Made by a program: the position numbers and the translations under genes. 64,000 nt of DNA from Plasmopara viticola (taxonomy: Eukaryota; Oomycota; Peronosporomycetes; Peronosporales; Peronosporaceae), in NCBI GenBank assembly GCA_001695595.3, contig MBPM02000045.1, positions 62,001 through 126,000 of the forward strand, given 5' to 3'. The notes below the pieces were generated by a model. It was not told the origin of the DNA. It did not search any database and saw nothing but the letters and a program-made list of their open reading frames with translations. Positions within the stretch are counted from its first letter, which is position 1; the number at the start of each line of letters is the position of its first letter. This document shows positions 1 to 12,505 of this stretch, one piece after another.

Positions 1-245
1 TCACATTTAAATCGTACCTTATATTTCCTGGTGTGAAAAGAATGCACTTTGGATGGTAGATGCGACAATTAAGTGCATTCATCATTCCGAGTATTATGGC
101 CTTCATCATAGTCAGTATTTCGGATAGAAAAGGGTTACACAGATTCTGAGATGAATATCACCTGTTTGTGCGTTTATCTTCAACATAGACACAAGTTTAC
201 TAAGCCATTCGCATATAGCCAGACTTTTCCATTAAATTGAGTCGT

Positions 246-594
246 CTTACCATATTTTACGGAGAAGGTAGGGGTGACGCCCTCCTTCCAAGCGCGGGGG
301 CTAAATGCTCGCGCGCTTCGGGCAGGTGCTCTCGGGTATCTGCAGGTCTCTTACGAGTCTCACCTTCGACGCGACGGTCTCCAGCACCAGAGCACCACCT
401 GGGCTCTTACCAAGTCAGAAAATAGAAAAATAATGGAAGACCCTCACGACCTCGGTGCTGGCTGCACTGCCCGCCGAACGAGACTCGACGTATGCGGACA
501 CCACTTTATGCCGTGGACTAGCCAGACTGAGCCTAGCACGTGCATAACTTGGCAACGCGATAACGTAATACAATACAATACAAACTTACCATAT
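246..594 (+). mobile_element. Short non-LTR-derived element with 10-bp target duplication
   Basis: A 329-bp insertion (256-584) lies between direct copies of cttaccatat at 246-255 and 585-594, the expected target-site duplication. Its first ~135 bp match the 5' end of the larger non-LTR element at 51083, and its last ~150 bp match the 3' end of that element, including a tail of short caata-type repeats. Between them is a ~25-bp piece of the larger element's reverse-transcriptase 3' region (gctcttaccaagtcag). It therefore looks like a doubly deleted, non-autonomous derivative moved in trans. It has no meaningful coding capacity; short frames through it are remnants of the parent protein. The element at 52413-52699 shares the same internal joins. 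Confidence 0.85.
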
Positions 595-2239
595 ATCGTA
601 CACACCATACCGTAAAAAAAAAAGATAACAATCAAAGAGTATATAAAGCTGCCTACCCTTCAGTCACAGACTCCCCGTGTATCCAACGATCGGTAACTCT
701 ATGTGAGTACATTCTTTTATTCTGTCCAGACTTACCATTACTCCCATTGTACGATCACAATGATAGTGTATCACTATGTGCATTTTGTGGTATCGGAAAC
801 ACCGAAGCATTAATTTTTATTGCGTGTGGACAATCAATCGTTCGCGTTATATGTACATCGCACCCATTCAAGCACTTTTAAATGCGAACACGATCGAGTG
901 GAAGAAACGATAAATAAATTGTTGGGAAATAGTAGACGATACACTTGTTCAAGTCGGCTTTATTCATTTGTAATGCATATTCGTAACGACATCAAAGAAA
1001 TGAATTTGCTAATGACGAAAGAAATCCGTTGACGACGCGTTAATGGCTCAGATCGCGCTTGTCATTGTAAATGAAGTTTGCTTTGTTAAAAAAGCGACTT
1101 AGGGTGCCGTGTAGAAAATCATGTCAAGTCGATTGAGAAGATATTAATGTGTGACGAAATTTTTGCACTGTCAACTACGCTCTTTAATGCTTGCGATGTG
1201 TGGGAGAAGGGGCAAAAAATTCCTAAGATGCAGCTTGTGTGTGATTATGTTGAAAAGTTGTCTCGTGTCGATGGAATGCACTTTTGAAGGTTTTTGAAGT
1301 CGAGAGTATGTAGCTCGGATGGTAGCAATGACCAAACTACGTGTGGATACATTCTATCGGTACTTATTTGTAACACAATCGCGAAGGAAGCTTATAAAAG
1401 TCGGTCGTCGGACATGATAGAGGCGCGGGCGGAGCGAAGTAGGTGAAAGAGGTGGGATTTGTTGCTCAATGTAAAAATAAAAGTGATAGTCAATGAAGAG
1501 CTCTTACAGCTTATTTTAGTGCTACAGCCTAACTGGTGGCTTTCCGTCATGTACTACTATCATTTTTGAGGCGATCTTCTTTCTTAACTTCATCTGGAAC
1601 ATTTGGATCTTTCGTCTGGTCTAAAACTGAATTTTAGCCTAACCCATTCGATGGTACTATGCATATGTATTATGTGAATAATATCGCTATATGGCGCGTT
1701 GGCCGTTACCTGCCGATGACGACGGATAAGTCACAAATTATCTTCTGATGGTGTCTTGTTCGAGCTAATATCACATTCTATCTTGTGCGCCTTGTTAGCT
1801 GAGTAAATGTGTTATAGGTAAGCGAATTGGACTAATGAATTTTTGGCTAGATTTACTCAATAGTTCATTGAGTGTCCAAATATGCTCAAAGGATTTCTTT
1901 GCCGCGTGAGCATGATCCAGATATCCACCCGGACTACACGGCGCATGATTTTTCGCATAAGCACGGAACACCACACGACAATTTGACAAAACCCGCTATA
2001 TAATTGTCCGTCCAAGAAGCTGGAAGCATGCAAATATCTCTATTCGCGATTTTATTTACGAGCAACTTCAGGAACTTACTGATTCACAATATGGCTCATC
2101 ATCGTAGCAAATTGTGTCATCTTGGGTTGTTTAGCAGAAGTAAGGAAGGTGATGAGGTAAAAAAAGGGCCGGCTTAATCACACCCATCGTTTGATCAAAA
2201 TAACGTTAAAGGTAAACTATCGGCATCAAAATAAATTGC
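595..2239. other. Unassigned sequence, no recognised gene
   Basis: About 1.6 kb with only short frames. The longest plus-strand frame is 820-1032 (70 codons) and a minus-strand frame lies at 1795-1989 (64 codons); neither resembles a family I know, has a convincing start context, or recurs elsewhere in the window. The stretch could contain the 5' LTR and leader of the copia relic that follows, but I found no matching 3' LTR or primer-binding site. Confidence 0.4.
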
Positions 2240-2699
2240 TAAACAGGACGAAAAGCCAAATATACATTATAGCACAAATGCGGGTGAACGATTAACGAAG
2301 AAGAAATAAAAAAAATTGAAGTCGTTGTTCACGACAGACCCGTCACCGTGTTCATTAACAACGGACATAAATTTGATGACGTATCCAAAGACTTGGTGAA
2401 GTGACTTGAGCTCGAAAAGATAAAAAAGGAGAGAATCCACGTCACCCTTGGTTACGACCAGGTTGTTCACGTCATTTGACAATTCAATTGAATGGATATA
2501 AGAACTTGTCGCCCTTCAAGATCGGAGAAATTCCAAGTCATGCTTCTTTCTGAGAATTAGGACGTAATCATCGGCGTGATGTGGCTTCGAGAAAAAAGTT
2601 CCAAATGTCAACTGCACTACTGAAGTCGGTCGTGTTCGTGGTTGTGGACGTAGCACACGCCAACAGCGCAATAGTGGGGACAATGTAACGAAAAGCAAC

Positions 2700-3194
2700 C
2701 ATTTTGTGGCAAATGTCACCGCTGTCACAAAGTGGGACACAAGCAGTTTGAATGTCTTTCAGGCAGTAAGGGCAACGGAAAAGAGGTGGCATTCACGGTA
2801 AGCACGGGAGAAAAAGGAGGATACTTAGTGGATAGCGGAGCCTCTACTCATATAACTCGTTTTAAAGAAGATTTCCATGAGGACCATGATTTGAAACATC
2901 CCATTCAAGTATATATTGCAAATGGTGCTGGCATAGATGCCATCGGCCGAGGAAGTGTTCGGTTCCATTTGCAGTGGGAATCGAACAATAGTTGCCATGC
3001 GAGATGTGCTCCACATCCCAAAGTTGGATAGACGTCTGCTGTCCATAGCTAAGATTGTACAACACGGGCATGACGATCGCTTTGTTGAGACTTACTATGG
3101 GATTTACGAAGACGATGAGCTTATGATCTCGGTCAAACGCAATGGAAAAGTGCACATGCTGACGTTGGATGAACGCTTTGTTAGTAGAGCATGA
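2700..3194 (+). pseudogene. Copia Gag zinc knuckle and protease fragment
   Basis: The frame starting before 2732 contains CHRCHKVGHKQFEC, a perfect C-x2-C-x4-H-x4-C nucleic-acid-binding knuckle at the end of Gag. About 25 residues later comes LVDSGASTH, the catalytic aspartate motif of the retroviral-type protease. The reading then has to move to another frame (2937-3194) to continue with VLHIPKLDRRLLS, the sequence normally seen between copia protease and integrase. The switch shows a frameshift near 2950-3000, so no functional protein is made. Confidence 0.85.
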
Positions 3195-3199
3195 GAACT

Positions 3200-4370
3200 A
3201 AATCGACGAGTGGGAGCTTTGGCACGCAAGAACTGGCCACACAAGCTACAACAACTACGAGAAGATGTAAACGGCCACAAGAGGGCTTTCAAACGTGACG
3301 ACGGCCGTATACAAAATATTGTGTGGTAGATGCCTGCAAGGCAATCTGACCGTGGCTAGCTATCCCAACGAGTCGGAAAAGAAGACAACGCAAACGTTCC
3401 AACTTGTCCACTCAGACGTCGCCGGACCAATGAAATCAAAAACGACTGGTGGATCACGCTATGTGGTATCCTTCGTGGACGCTTATACTGGACTTGTACC
3501 TGTGTACTTTTGAAGGCGAAGAGTGAAGTACCATCAAAATTCATCGAGTCCAAAAATGAGATGGAGCAATAGTGTGGAACGACGGTCAAAGTCCTGCGTA
3601 CTGACAACGGCGGCGAATACAAGAACACGCGACTGACAGCATTCTGTAAATAGATCGGGGTTGTGCATTAGAAGACTGTGCCATACAGCTTGCAGCAGAA
3701 TGGTGTCGCGGAGCGCATGAATCGGACGATCGTTGAGAAAGTCAGAAGCATGATGCACTACAAAGGGTATATTCAAATTGGTGGGCGAAAGTCGTGAACA
3801 CGGCAGTGTACATAATCAAGCGGAGATAAAACAGAAACAGCAAGGCCCTGGCTTCGTTTGAGTTGTGCTTCAAAGTGAAACCACAGCTACAGCATCTACT
3901 TATATTCGGATCGTTAGCCAATGCACATATCGATAATTCCAAGCGCACGAAGGTCGATGCGAAGAGCTATCGCTATATGGTGCTTGGGTATGCATCCAAC
4001 ACAAAGGGACACAAAGTATTCGATCTTGAGACGAAAACTGGCGAAGTGTGTCGAACGGTCGTACTTGATGGACGGGAAGTAGGCAGCATATATGAAGACA
4101 ACCCAGAGAAAACAGCGACGACAACACTGGTGATCAATCTAAGGAGGATGCATGGTGGACTGGGTACCTATAGATCTCCAGGATGTCAGTGTTGATGTGA
4201 TGATGGAAGAAAAACCGGCTGACGACGATGTTGAGATGAGCACACCGAATGATAGCCATGGAATAGATGTCAGTAGACGACGTGGACAAGAATATCACGA
4301 AATTTTCCTTACACCAGGAGAACCTGCAACAGATTTAACAAGGACCTTGCCATCAAGAAGTCTGCTTTAA
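3200..4370 (+). pseudogene. Copia integrase fragment, frameshifted
   Basis: The pre-integrase motif LWHARTGH (about 3217-3240) is followed, after a stop and a frame change, by an HHCC-like remnant CGRCLQGN (3295-3513 frame) and then by LVHSDVAGPM, which carries the first catalytic aspartate of the integrase core. RTDNGGEY near 3600 carries the second aspartate, and QQNGVAERMNRTI near 3700 the region of the catalytic glutamate. The sequence then reads into the C-terminal integrase part ending in VLGYASNTKGHKVFD (3863-4195). Stops or frame changes occur near 3270, 3510, 3570, 3650 and 3820. The catalytic residues are visible but the gene is dead. Confidence 0.85.
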
Positions 4371-4699
4371 CGACCAAGTCGACTCCATCGTGATGGGCTT
4401 CCGACCTCACCTCGTGCCTCACGTAGCAGCTACTCTGAGTTCCAACGACGTGTTCTTGCTGACGTGGTCAGTGGGAGAGATAGATCTGTGTAGCAAGAGA
4501 TCGTTAGTGATGCACCAAGGACTAAACAACAAACCCACTCATGATCGAAGCTAGTGTGGAGGACAATAATAGAGGTGATATTGTTGAGTATGATGAGAAC
4601 ATCGACAACGGTGGGAGTAAGGACAACGAAAGACTAAAATCAAGGACATAAGAGTATACTTGCCCTTAGAGGCAACAACTTCATCCGCAATTGTGAACA

Positions 4700-5290
4700 T
4701 AATGATAATTAATCACATTTTCGGACTTCTCGCTTTTGTTAGAGATTAAGTGATAAGCTCGTACGTATTGCTGCGCTGGTATTCAATTTTTATCATGCCA
4801 GACGCCCCAAAGAATCTGTTGCGACCACAAATCAATCATATTGAGCCCAGACACGTGATATTTTCAACCTTTAACGAAGTAAAAGTCAAACTCTATGCAA
4901 CAGGTGCAACGTAACAATCTAGAACAAGCTTAACTTGCTTTTGATCTAGCACTTTGGCTGGCATTGCCAGCTTCCAAAAAAGCCAACGGAGAGGCGTTAA
5001 ACTTTTAAAAGACCAACCCGCTTGAAAATTGTCGTAGAGATTGTGCAAGGTATGCGCTGCAGTTGGATGAGGAGAGGACGCTTGATCAGCCCTTCAACTA
5101 AAAAAACCTTTATAATACTGATCAAATCTTGCTACAATGTTATCATTATGTTCACAATTGCGAATGAAGTTGTTGCCACGAAGGGCAAGTATACTCTGAT
5201 GGCCTTCTTCTGTGGAGATACTTCAGGAACTTTTTCCTGGTGTTCCTTAACAATTTCTTTCAATTCGTACAGCATATACAAATGTTGACG
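4700..5290. other. Unassigned sequence between copia and Mutator-like relics
   Basis: No family recognised. A plus-strand frame at 5022-5288 (88 codons) has no familiar motif and partly overlaps the tail of the minus-strand Mutator-like relic, so I treat it as a chance frame. Confidence 0.35.
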
Positions 5291-8240
5291 GGCTGCTTCG
5301 TACTTGTTGAGCCTTGCGGTCGTCCGCGTCGCAGCAGATTTCTTGGATCCTGTATTGACACATCTGTCCCGGATTTTAGCCCAACCAAAGATTGCTCAAA
5401 CAATCGCTGCTGATTGCTTGGCAATGCGTTGTAGCGTTACCGCAGTCTAGCCATGGTGCCTAAAAGAGTATGTCGATGTATATTTGATGTGATATCAGCA
5501 CGTCAATCTCACCGCAAATTGTGGTGAGACTAGTTTGACTGCACTAAACAATTGGCATTCTGCACTTATCAGCAAACGACAAGACATTTGTACTCGTGAA
5601 CATGTTGCCGCATCTATCATTTTTGTCCATGATCTTTGGCTCTGTTCAAATACCTGACAAAGTAGCCTTGGTTTAAATTACTCCAAAAGACCACATTAGA
5701 CCGGTTGGGGATATATGAGCAGTCATAGCCAAACGGATGGGGATATATGAGCGGTCATAGCCAAATGCTAAGGAATTTCACTGTCGTGGCTATTTTTTTT
5801 TGCAAGCACAACTTTATAATCAATTTGCGCAAGGTTCCTAGATGAACAGCAATTTATTACTTAGGGTTTTTCTAGATCCCACAAAGTATCTACGTCGCGC
5901 TCTGCAAATCACTAATGACTGATCTTAGTTTCTACGTCATGTTTAAAAAACTCATTATAAATAATTTGTTCTCTTTTCATTACGTTACCCTTAAGCTACT
6001 CCGACGGACCTAAAATCCAACTTTCAAACCGTGGAAGTACTGGTTCCAACAGAGGAGATCTAGTGTTACTTGTTGAAGTTGTAGCGGATTTAGCTATGAG
6101 GAAAGATTTTGCGCCATTTTTTGAAGTCGAAGGTTTAAGGAAGGCAGATCTTCGACGAAATTGTTAAGGTCGTGGCAAAAAATGAAGTATTGGTTGTACA
6201 TGATAGATAATCTCACATTGAATGTTTCCTGCATATTTTTTAAAATCTCCTGAATATTTGACATCACTATAATCCCCAGCAAGTTCGTCAAATTCTGTCC
6301 TCAGCTGTTATGTTCAAGTTTTATTAGAAATCCTGGAAGCTGTGAAAGTTATGACGCTGTTTGGAATGCAATAAGGATCAAAGCTGTCTCTTGAAAATTC
6401 TGGTGAGATATTAGGTCAAAGGCTTTAAAAAGCACCGCATGGACATCTCCTACCTCTTTTCTTATCTACTTTTCAGCGTGTGAGGGGCATGTGCGATTTC
6501 TGTCATCTAATTTTTGATAATTCACCACCGTGGGATGCGTAGAAGTGTAAAGTTCATCGAACAAGTACAAAGCTGATCGACTGTATGTTAATCCTCTTCT
6601 TGTAAACTTTTAAATCGTCAACGTGTTACTTTTTGTTGTGCGTCTTCGTAGCGATCAGCTTGCTGTTATGTCGACCATTAAGAGTTTTAATGCTATACCC
6701 CAAAGGCCTGAAAAGGCGGGTGCGTAACCAAGCTACTTTAGAAGCCTTGCAGCTTTTTTAATAAAATTGCTGTCGAACGTTCCGTCTTTAGTCTATTCGC
6801 CAAAATTTGTGTGTTTTTCCTTGTGACCACCATTGAATTTTTATTTGGATTTGGCGAAAGATGCAGTACTTATCCAACCACACAATTGGACATCGGGGCC
6901 TTGCGCATCCGCTTGTTGCCTTTTAATAGATTTAATTTCTTTTGTACTGCTTTGTTGCCGCTTCCTTCTTCCTCCTTTCTCATCTCAGTATTCGCAATCA
7001 TGATTCGATCCAGATCTTTAACTTCGTCAAGAGAGTGTTTGGAGAAGGCGAGCGGTTTTTATCGCTCGATGAAATCGTTAAGTTGTCCTTCAGGTTCTGT
7101 CTTTCTCGAGGAACTTTACTGTCTCAGGATCGAGTTCTGCACGAATTTAGTTCTACGGGGACCTGTAAGTGTAGCAAACGGAGACATTGGGGCTGCAAGC
7201 AACCAATAATTACCAAAGTCAGTCATCTCAAGTACGGTCTGACGTTTCTTCAGTTGATGCCGGCAAGAATGTCCCATACTTGATTTGGAAGGCCTCTTCA
7301 ATCTTCGCCAGTAACAGAATCGGTGTTGCGCAGGTTGTACTGCTTTTGCGCACTGATCACGGCATCTTGCCAACAATATTGGCAAAAAGTGGACTAACTC
7401 GCATCTCTGAAGTTGATTGCTTTCTGACGGTCCCCAACTGAGCTCCTTCAAGCTGACGAAAGAGTAAATTTGTTACCCGAGTATTTGCCGACGAATCACC
7501 CGCATTGCCCAAAATCGAAGATTAGACGCAAGATGTCACGAATACGCAAGGATAAACCTTCATTGGCTGCAGCAGAAGAATGCTGGATCTATCGCTTTGG
7601 AGCCGCATGATCACTCTTAACCAACAGATGTGTTGTTGTGTCCAAAATGGTGAATCTAAACATTTATGAGCTTTTTCACGAATCAAAAACCAGGTTTTTT
7701 TTAAGTAGTGCCGGGACCATACTTCGCAATTCACTAAGTCGCATCTCGTGGATGTCTCCTGATTTATAATAGACCAGCTGATTTCATGCTTTCATAATAT
7801 TTGCGAAGTCTTTCTGCGACAAAGATTCTCCATGTTTTGCGAAAATATTTTGTTGACGTGCCATCTGCATATCAACGTCTTGCTTCGTAGAAAAACTTCT
7901 GCAAGGACTGTCATAAGAACGTCCGTTTCAAATATTGATGATTGATCCGTCATTACCCCATCCTTTAAAAATTTTCTGAGCTTGGTCATAGCCCAAAACT
8001 ACAACCCAGTTGTCTCATCTTTCAATAAAAACAAAGCGTAAACGTCTGTTGGCTGTCAGTAATGCCTACCACGTGCAGCATTGGCAAACGAAACCTTGGA
8101 TAGTACGTGTTGTCGGGTTCTAACATATTTTCTCTAAAATAGCAGTGTTCTTTACTCATCTAATAGTTTTGTAAGAGGCATTGAGCATCCGGGCCTTCCC
8201 GTCTAAAATGCTGACACACTTTCCAGGCATACGGTGAAAC
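5290..8240 (-). mobile_element. Mutator-like transposase relic, minus strand
   Basis: Read on the minus strand, 7989-7792 contains a transposase core pattern: an aspartate in VMTDQSSIFE followed by LICRWHVNK, typical of Mutator-like (MULE) DDE transposases around the second catalytic aspartate. Degenerate sequence at 7734-7500 resembles the part around the third acidic residue. At about 5470-5290 the minus strand reads IQDPRNLLRRGRPQGS, like the basic, GRPxG-containing C-terminal tail of such transposases. The pieces lie in the expected order but are interrupted by many stops and by unassigned sequence at 5600-7100, including a 65-codon minus-strand frame at 6094-6291. I did not find terminal inverted repeats. 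The core is fairly secure; linking the tail to it is inference. Confidence 0.55.
5700..5764. repeat. Two-copy 33-bp tandem repeat
   Basis: Positions 5700-5732 and 5733-5764 are two head-to-tail copies of a 32-33-bp sequence, sharing the core ggggatatatgagc and gtcatagccaa with a few substitutions. It is a small, isolated tandem duplication inside non-coding sequence; no function is apparent. Confidence 0.85.
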
Positions 8241-9986
8241 GAAAGATAAGTGCTTCAAATTGTTATCGTCGCCTTGATGAACGTGATTCGTTGCAGAACA
8301 AGTTTGCAAGTAGCCCAGCAAAGCCCCCAGGGTGTGCGCCCCGCAAGGGTCTCCATTATAGCTTTATGTCTAACGTTCCAAATATGCGTGTGGGAGTATG
8401 TAGATTACTGTTAGATTTGGAGTAAAGACGCCACACTCTGGTGAAAGTGGACCTTGGCGGCAGAAAAAGCAAAGCGGGTGCGCGCCAGGGTGACAGAATG
8501 GTGACATGCTGTGATTTGCGTCCTTTTTCTGTACGTGCCAAAACGAGCTAAATTCCATCTGGACTCGGTGCAATACAACCGAGAACGGGCAATTCGTCTT
8601 GCTAGTTGAAGTAAGACGCGTTCCGGAATGATCTGATGCAGTTGACTTCTGTAACTAAACGTCAGGTCTTATATATACACCACGATTTTCTTCGTTCTTG
8701 CTTCCTTTCTTGATCTTTTCACCGCAATCGCGTATCCATGATCACGTGCGTGCTATTGCACTGTATCTTTGGACGCTTGGAGAGTTGCGTAGATAATTTC
8801 GGTTGCGATAATAGAGTTAGTTGTGCAGCAACGAATTGGTGTACCCATAGCTTGGGGCTATCACTCCAATTTTCGTGCAAAGCTATTTCGGGCTCCAAGC
8901 AATTGGCCTCTTATCGATTTGCACGAAAGCTCTTCTATTTCCCATATTTGTCAAGGTGCTTTTGCAGGATAGCTCCAATAAAAGCTGGTGTTTGTAGTAC
9001 TAAAAAATCCCAGACACAGTTCAAAAAAATGCACTTTCAAACACTTCCTGTTTCTTTCAGTGTAGTGTAAGGCATCGTTCGTCCTGAATCGACACCAAAG
9101 TCCATTAATAAGGGTCACAAGATCGGTGACTTGCAGATGATAAATGACAAGGAAGTACAAGAGCTTTATCTTTTATACCGTAGCCTGTGGCATACAACAG
9201 GTGTTTTGACTTCTTTTAAATCGGACTCCTTATTTAAGAGCGACAGCTTATTTCGTGTCAATAATTATCGTTGATTGGTAACTCACCTAGCCAATCACAA
9301 GCGGTCTTAGTGAATACACTTGCTTGGCCACTTGGTGCAATATCGGATGTCTGCTACACACAAGACCTTTGCAGAGCGTGCATGTGTATAAAGTAACATA
9401 TAGTTTAGGGCTACATCGATTATATATAAGTTCGTTGCAATGTAAAAGGTCTATTGCGAATACGCACCGAATTATTGGTCGAAATAGACTCGTACTATAC
9501 AGCTTGCTGCATCGACGGTGATTAGTGCAAACTTGATTTTCTGTGAATCTGAGTGTAAAGGCTACCAGCTTTGACAGCGCAAGTTGCAAGTCGCAATACA
9601 CAATCTCAATTTATTGCGTGGCGGGAGCACCACAAGCCCCGTGTTAATTGAGAATCAGCATCGACCTCTAATGCTCCTATCGAATCTTCGTGAGACAAAA
9701 CGATAAACGGGCTAAGTTGCCCGACAGAAAAAAGCAAAATCTGCGACTCGTCCTAGTGTTTGAGCTAAAATTACAAGATTGACAGTAATGATGTAATTTG
9801 AAACTTGGTGTGGCCAGTCTTATTTGAGCAGTGCTTATCAGAGACTGCATTTGCTACAAGCCGGAAACGGCACTTTTGGCATATAACCACGGTGTAAAAG
9901 TCAAGGCCATGTTGACAGATGTGACTAGCGCGTTCTCAGTGCGTCCAGCGTGATAAATCTGATTAACGGTCGAAAATTACAGAGCG
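8241..9986. other. Unassigned sequence before the tandem array
   Basis: About 1.7 kb without a recognisable gene. The longest frames are 8738-9070 on the plus strand (110 codons, cysteine-rich, no clear signal peptide) and 9287-9601 on the minus strand (104 codons). Neither matches a family I recognise and neither is repeated in the tandem units. The stretch ends abruptly at about 9987, where homology to unit 2 begins. Confidence 0.4.
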
Positions 9987-11300
9987 CCACTGTCAGATGC
10001 TGCCATCTTAACGACATTAAATTGCTGGTTTCCTGTGCCCAACAAAGAAAGAACTAGGGCCTCGTGGTCTGAGTAAGATTGATATACACCGTTAAAGGTG
10101 GACCCTGAAAAGTTGACAGCTCTCTCTGAATGAATGTACAAGTAGCGTAAAGCTGCAAGTTTTATATGCACATTTACGAGGTCATAAAGTTATATCTCAA
10201 GTCTTGGTAGATCGCAAAATTTCGCGTAACATCAACTTATAGCAGTTAAACAAATTAGATTACACATTGTACTCAGATCGATCCACTGAACAAATCAATA
10301 CCGGTTCGACATAAGAATGAGACGGCTTTAAAAATTGTTGAAAATTCAATTGACCTGAAAATTTCAAAAATGGGTCTTTCTTGTCTTTGCCATGGACAAG
10401 TACAACCTGCTCGTGTGCATGCCAGGGCTTATAACGCACGAGACCTTGAGTGACTGACAAGACTTGCTCCTTCGGATACCGTGGTTATGCAGTTCCTCGT
10501 CCTACAGAACTACGATCCATTTGCAAGAGACTTCGATGGTCTCGAAAAATGCAGCAGCCGCTGCTCTGGCCTCATTAAGCAAAAGCACTGGATGTGTGCC
10601 TGTTCGGAATGGGACCAACGAAGTGAGATTTTGGCTCATCTAAGAGCTTTGAAAGGTCGCTGTCGGATGCTGCGCTCTCAACGACATCAATTTGCTGGTT
10701 TCCTGAGCCGAACTTAGGAATAATTAAGACCTCGTGGTGTGCGTAAGGCTGATATACATTATTATAGTTGAGCCTTGAAAAGTAAATAGCTCTCTTTTTC
10801 TCTAAATATAAATACAAGCAGCGCAAAGCCCCAAGTTTCATTGCACATTAACGAGACCATAAATTATATTTCAAGTCTTAATTAATTGCTATATTTTGCA
10901 TGCCAACAACTGATTACAATCAAACAAAAAAGATTGTCTTATATACTCAGATGGATCCACTGAAGAAATTACTTTCGGTTCGACAGGGGAATGAGACGAC
11001 TCCTAACATCATCGCAAGTTTAATAAACCTTAAACTTTTAGAGTACGAGGGTCATTCTTGTCTTTGACACGGTCAAGTACGACTTGCTCGTGTGCAAACC
11101 AAAGCTTATAAATCACGAGACCTTAATGGATTAGCAGGCCAAATCTATCGTCCGATTTCCCGCAACATAAGTTTAGTATTTTAATTTCACACCTGTTGTA
11201 CGCACAACTTTTTCAAAAAAGGCTCGGCAGTTACACGATTAAGATAAATATGGAAGGTGTCGGTGCTACTAAGTCCTTTCCGGAGTAGACGCGACGATGA
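9987..11300 (+). repeat. ~670-bp internal tandem duplication of the gypsy relic
   Basis: Sequence from about 9991 recurs from about 10661, for example tgtcagatgctgcc against tgtcggatgctgcg. The similarity continues through a stretch carrying gatcgatccactgaa or gatggatccactgaa. In unit 2 the same period (669 bp) is seen between 33192 and 33861, where the first copy is preceded by further duplicated sequence from about 33020. Unit 3 has one copy only (about 56680-57340). Confidence 0.8.
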
Positions 11301-11504
11301 CGATGACATTTTTAATGCAGAAAGCATAGCTCCAGATGGGTAACAGCATAGCATCATCATCTGTAGGAAGCAAAGCTCTACAAGCCGAAAGCATGGGTCC
11401 GCGACATAGATTTTGGTACAAATTCACAGAAGGGTAATCAAGAACAACTCAGAGCGTGCATCATAGCTCTACTAAAACATAACAGAGAAGCATTCCAAAA
11501 TCGG

Positions 11505-11774
11505 ATGTTGGCTTTCATGAACGACCTCGTAGTTGATAAAGAGGCCTATTACACAGGGATTAATGACGGCGCACCTGGCGGTCGTGTCACGGCAGGTGTG
11601 CTCGAATGTAAGACACTGTCTGAAGTTTCAGAGCTACTGAGCCTCGAAGAACTCAAATCTTCTGAGCTTCTAGGTAATTCGAAAGTCGAAAGATATATTA
11701 GAGACGGTGGTATAGGAATATCAACCTGTCGTGAAGATATAAATGCATCCTTCGGATTGGAGAAGATGTATTAG
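11505..11774 (+). pseudogene. 89-codon frame conserved in the gypsy relic, unknown
   Basis: The frame starts MLAFMNDLVVDKEAYY and ends at 11774. It is rich in charged residues and Leu and fits no domain I can name. The matching frame in unit 2 (from 34714) is cut by a TAA at about 34806, and unit 3 retains only scattered similarity near 57730-57980. Its position upstream of the reverse transcriptase/RNase H remnant suggests part of the gypsy polyprotein. I do not regard it as an independent gene. Confidence 0.35.
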
Positions 11775-12505
11775 GGCAGTGTCATCGGTAGGGTACATTG
11801 CGGCTTAGCATTTATGTTGTGAAGGGTACCTTTATATTTTACACAGACATGAGGTCCATAGAGCTAACACTAACCCAAAGGAGTGAGGCCCAAGATTGAC
11901 CTCGTGCTAGGCATAAAGCACTGTGTCAGCCATTGCCGTGAGGTCATTAATGCCTTTTTTGCTGTAAAGGTAAGGAATTGTATGGTACGAAAATTGAAAT
12001 TCTTGCACTCGTCGGCGACGTTTTGTGCTGTATTGTTAAGTAAAACTTTCAATTACTTAATGTCTTTAATGAGCTGATCAGCGCAAGGAAGACGTGTGTC
12101 CTGATAGCATGGTCAGGAGCACATTGCATTTGTTACTACCAAACTCGAATGAGAATCCCTTCCCAGTGGGTGGTACGCTTAGCTGCGTGCTTTGATGTAA
12201 CAAAGCTAAAAAACACCCCTGCGACGCTTGATCGTCTTGTGACACAGCTGTATTACAGCCATTCGCTCGAAGACGATAAAGCATGCATAGCCGTTCTGAA
12301 GCAAAACAGTCGACTCTGTTAGCTCATTCAGACTAAACAAGGCAAGCTTTTGAGGTCACGACGACCAGTAAATCTTTAACCGACGACAGAAATGTGTCCG
12401 ATGTGTCAATTGAGATTAATGGCCTCGGATACTTTGGAATTTGATATTGATCACATAGAAAGTATAAGCTGATTTGTCTAGGCCAGCGCTTTACTCATAC
12501 ATAAT

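Larger units (their letters stand above)
2240..4700 (+). mobile_element. Ty1/copia retrotransposon relic lacking reverse transcriptase
   Basis: Parts of a copia-type polyprotein can be read on the plus strand in the canonical order: weak gag-like sequence (2240-2700), a CCHC zinc knuckle (about 2713-2755), an aspartic protease with the DSGAST signature (about 2830-2850), the GAG-pre-integrase motif LWHARTGH (about 3217-3240), the integrase core (3300-3950), and an acidic, Ser/Pro-rich linker that normally joins integrase to reverse transcriptase (4150-4650). Reverse transcriptase and RNase H are not recognisable. Several frameshifts and stops interrupt every domain. No LTR pair was found, so this is an old, truncated copy. 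Confidence 0.85.

Noticed and set aside
1381..1560. Possible LTR of the copia relic
   Set aside because: No matching copy was found downstream of 4700 and no primer-binding site follows; position alone is not enough.
8738..9070. 110-codon cysteine-containing frame as a possible small secreted protein
   Set aside because: No convincing signal peptide, no cysteine pattern of a known elicitor or inhibitor family, and no second copy in the window.
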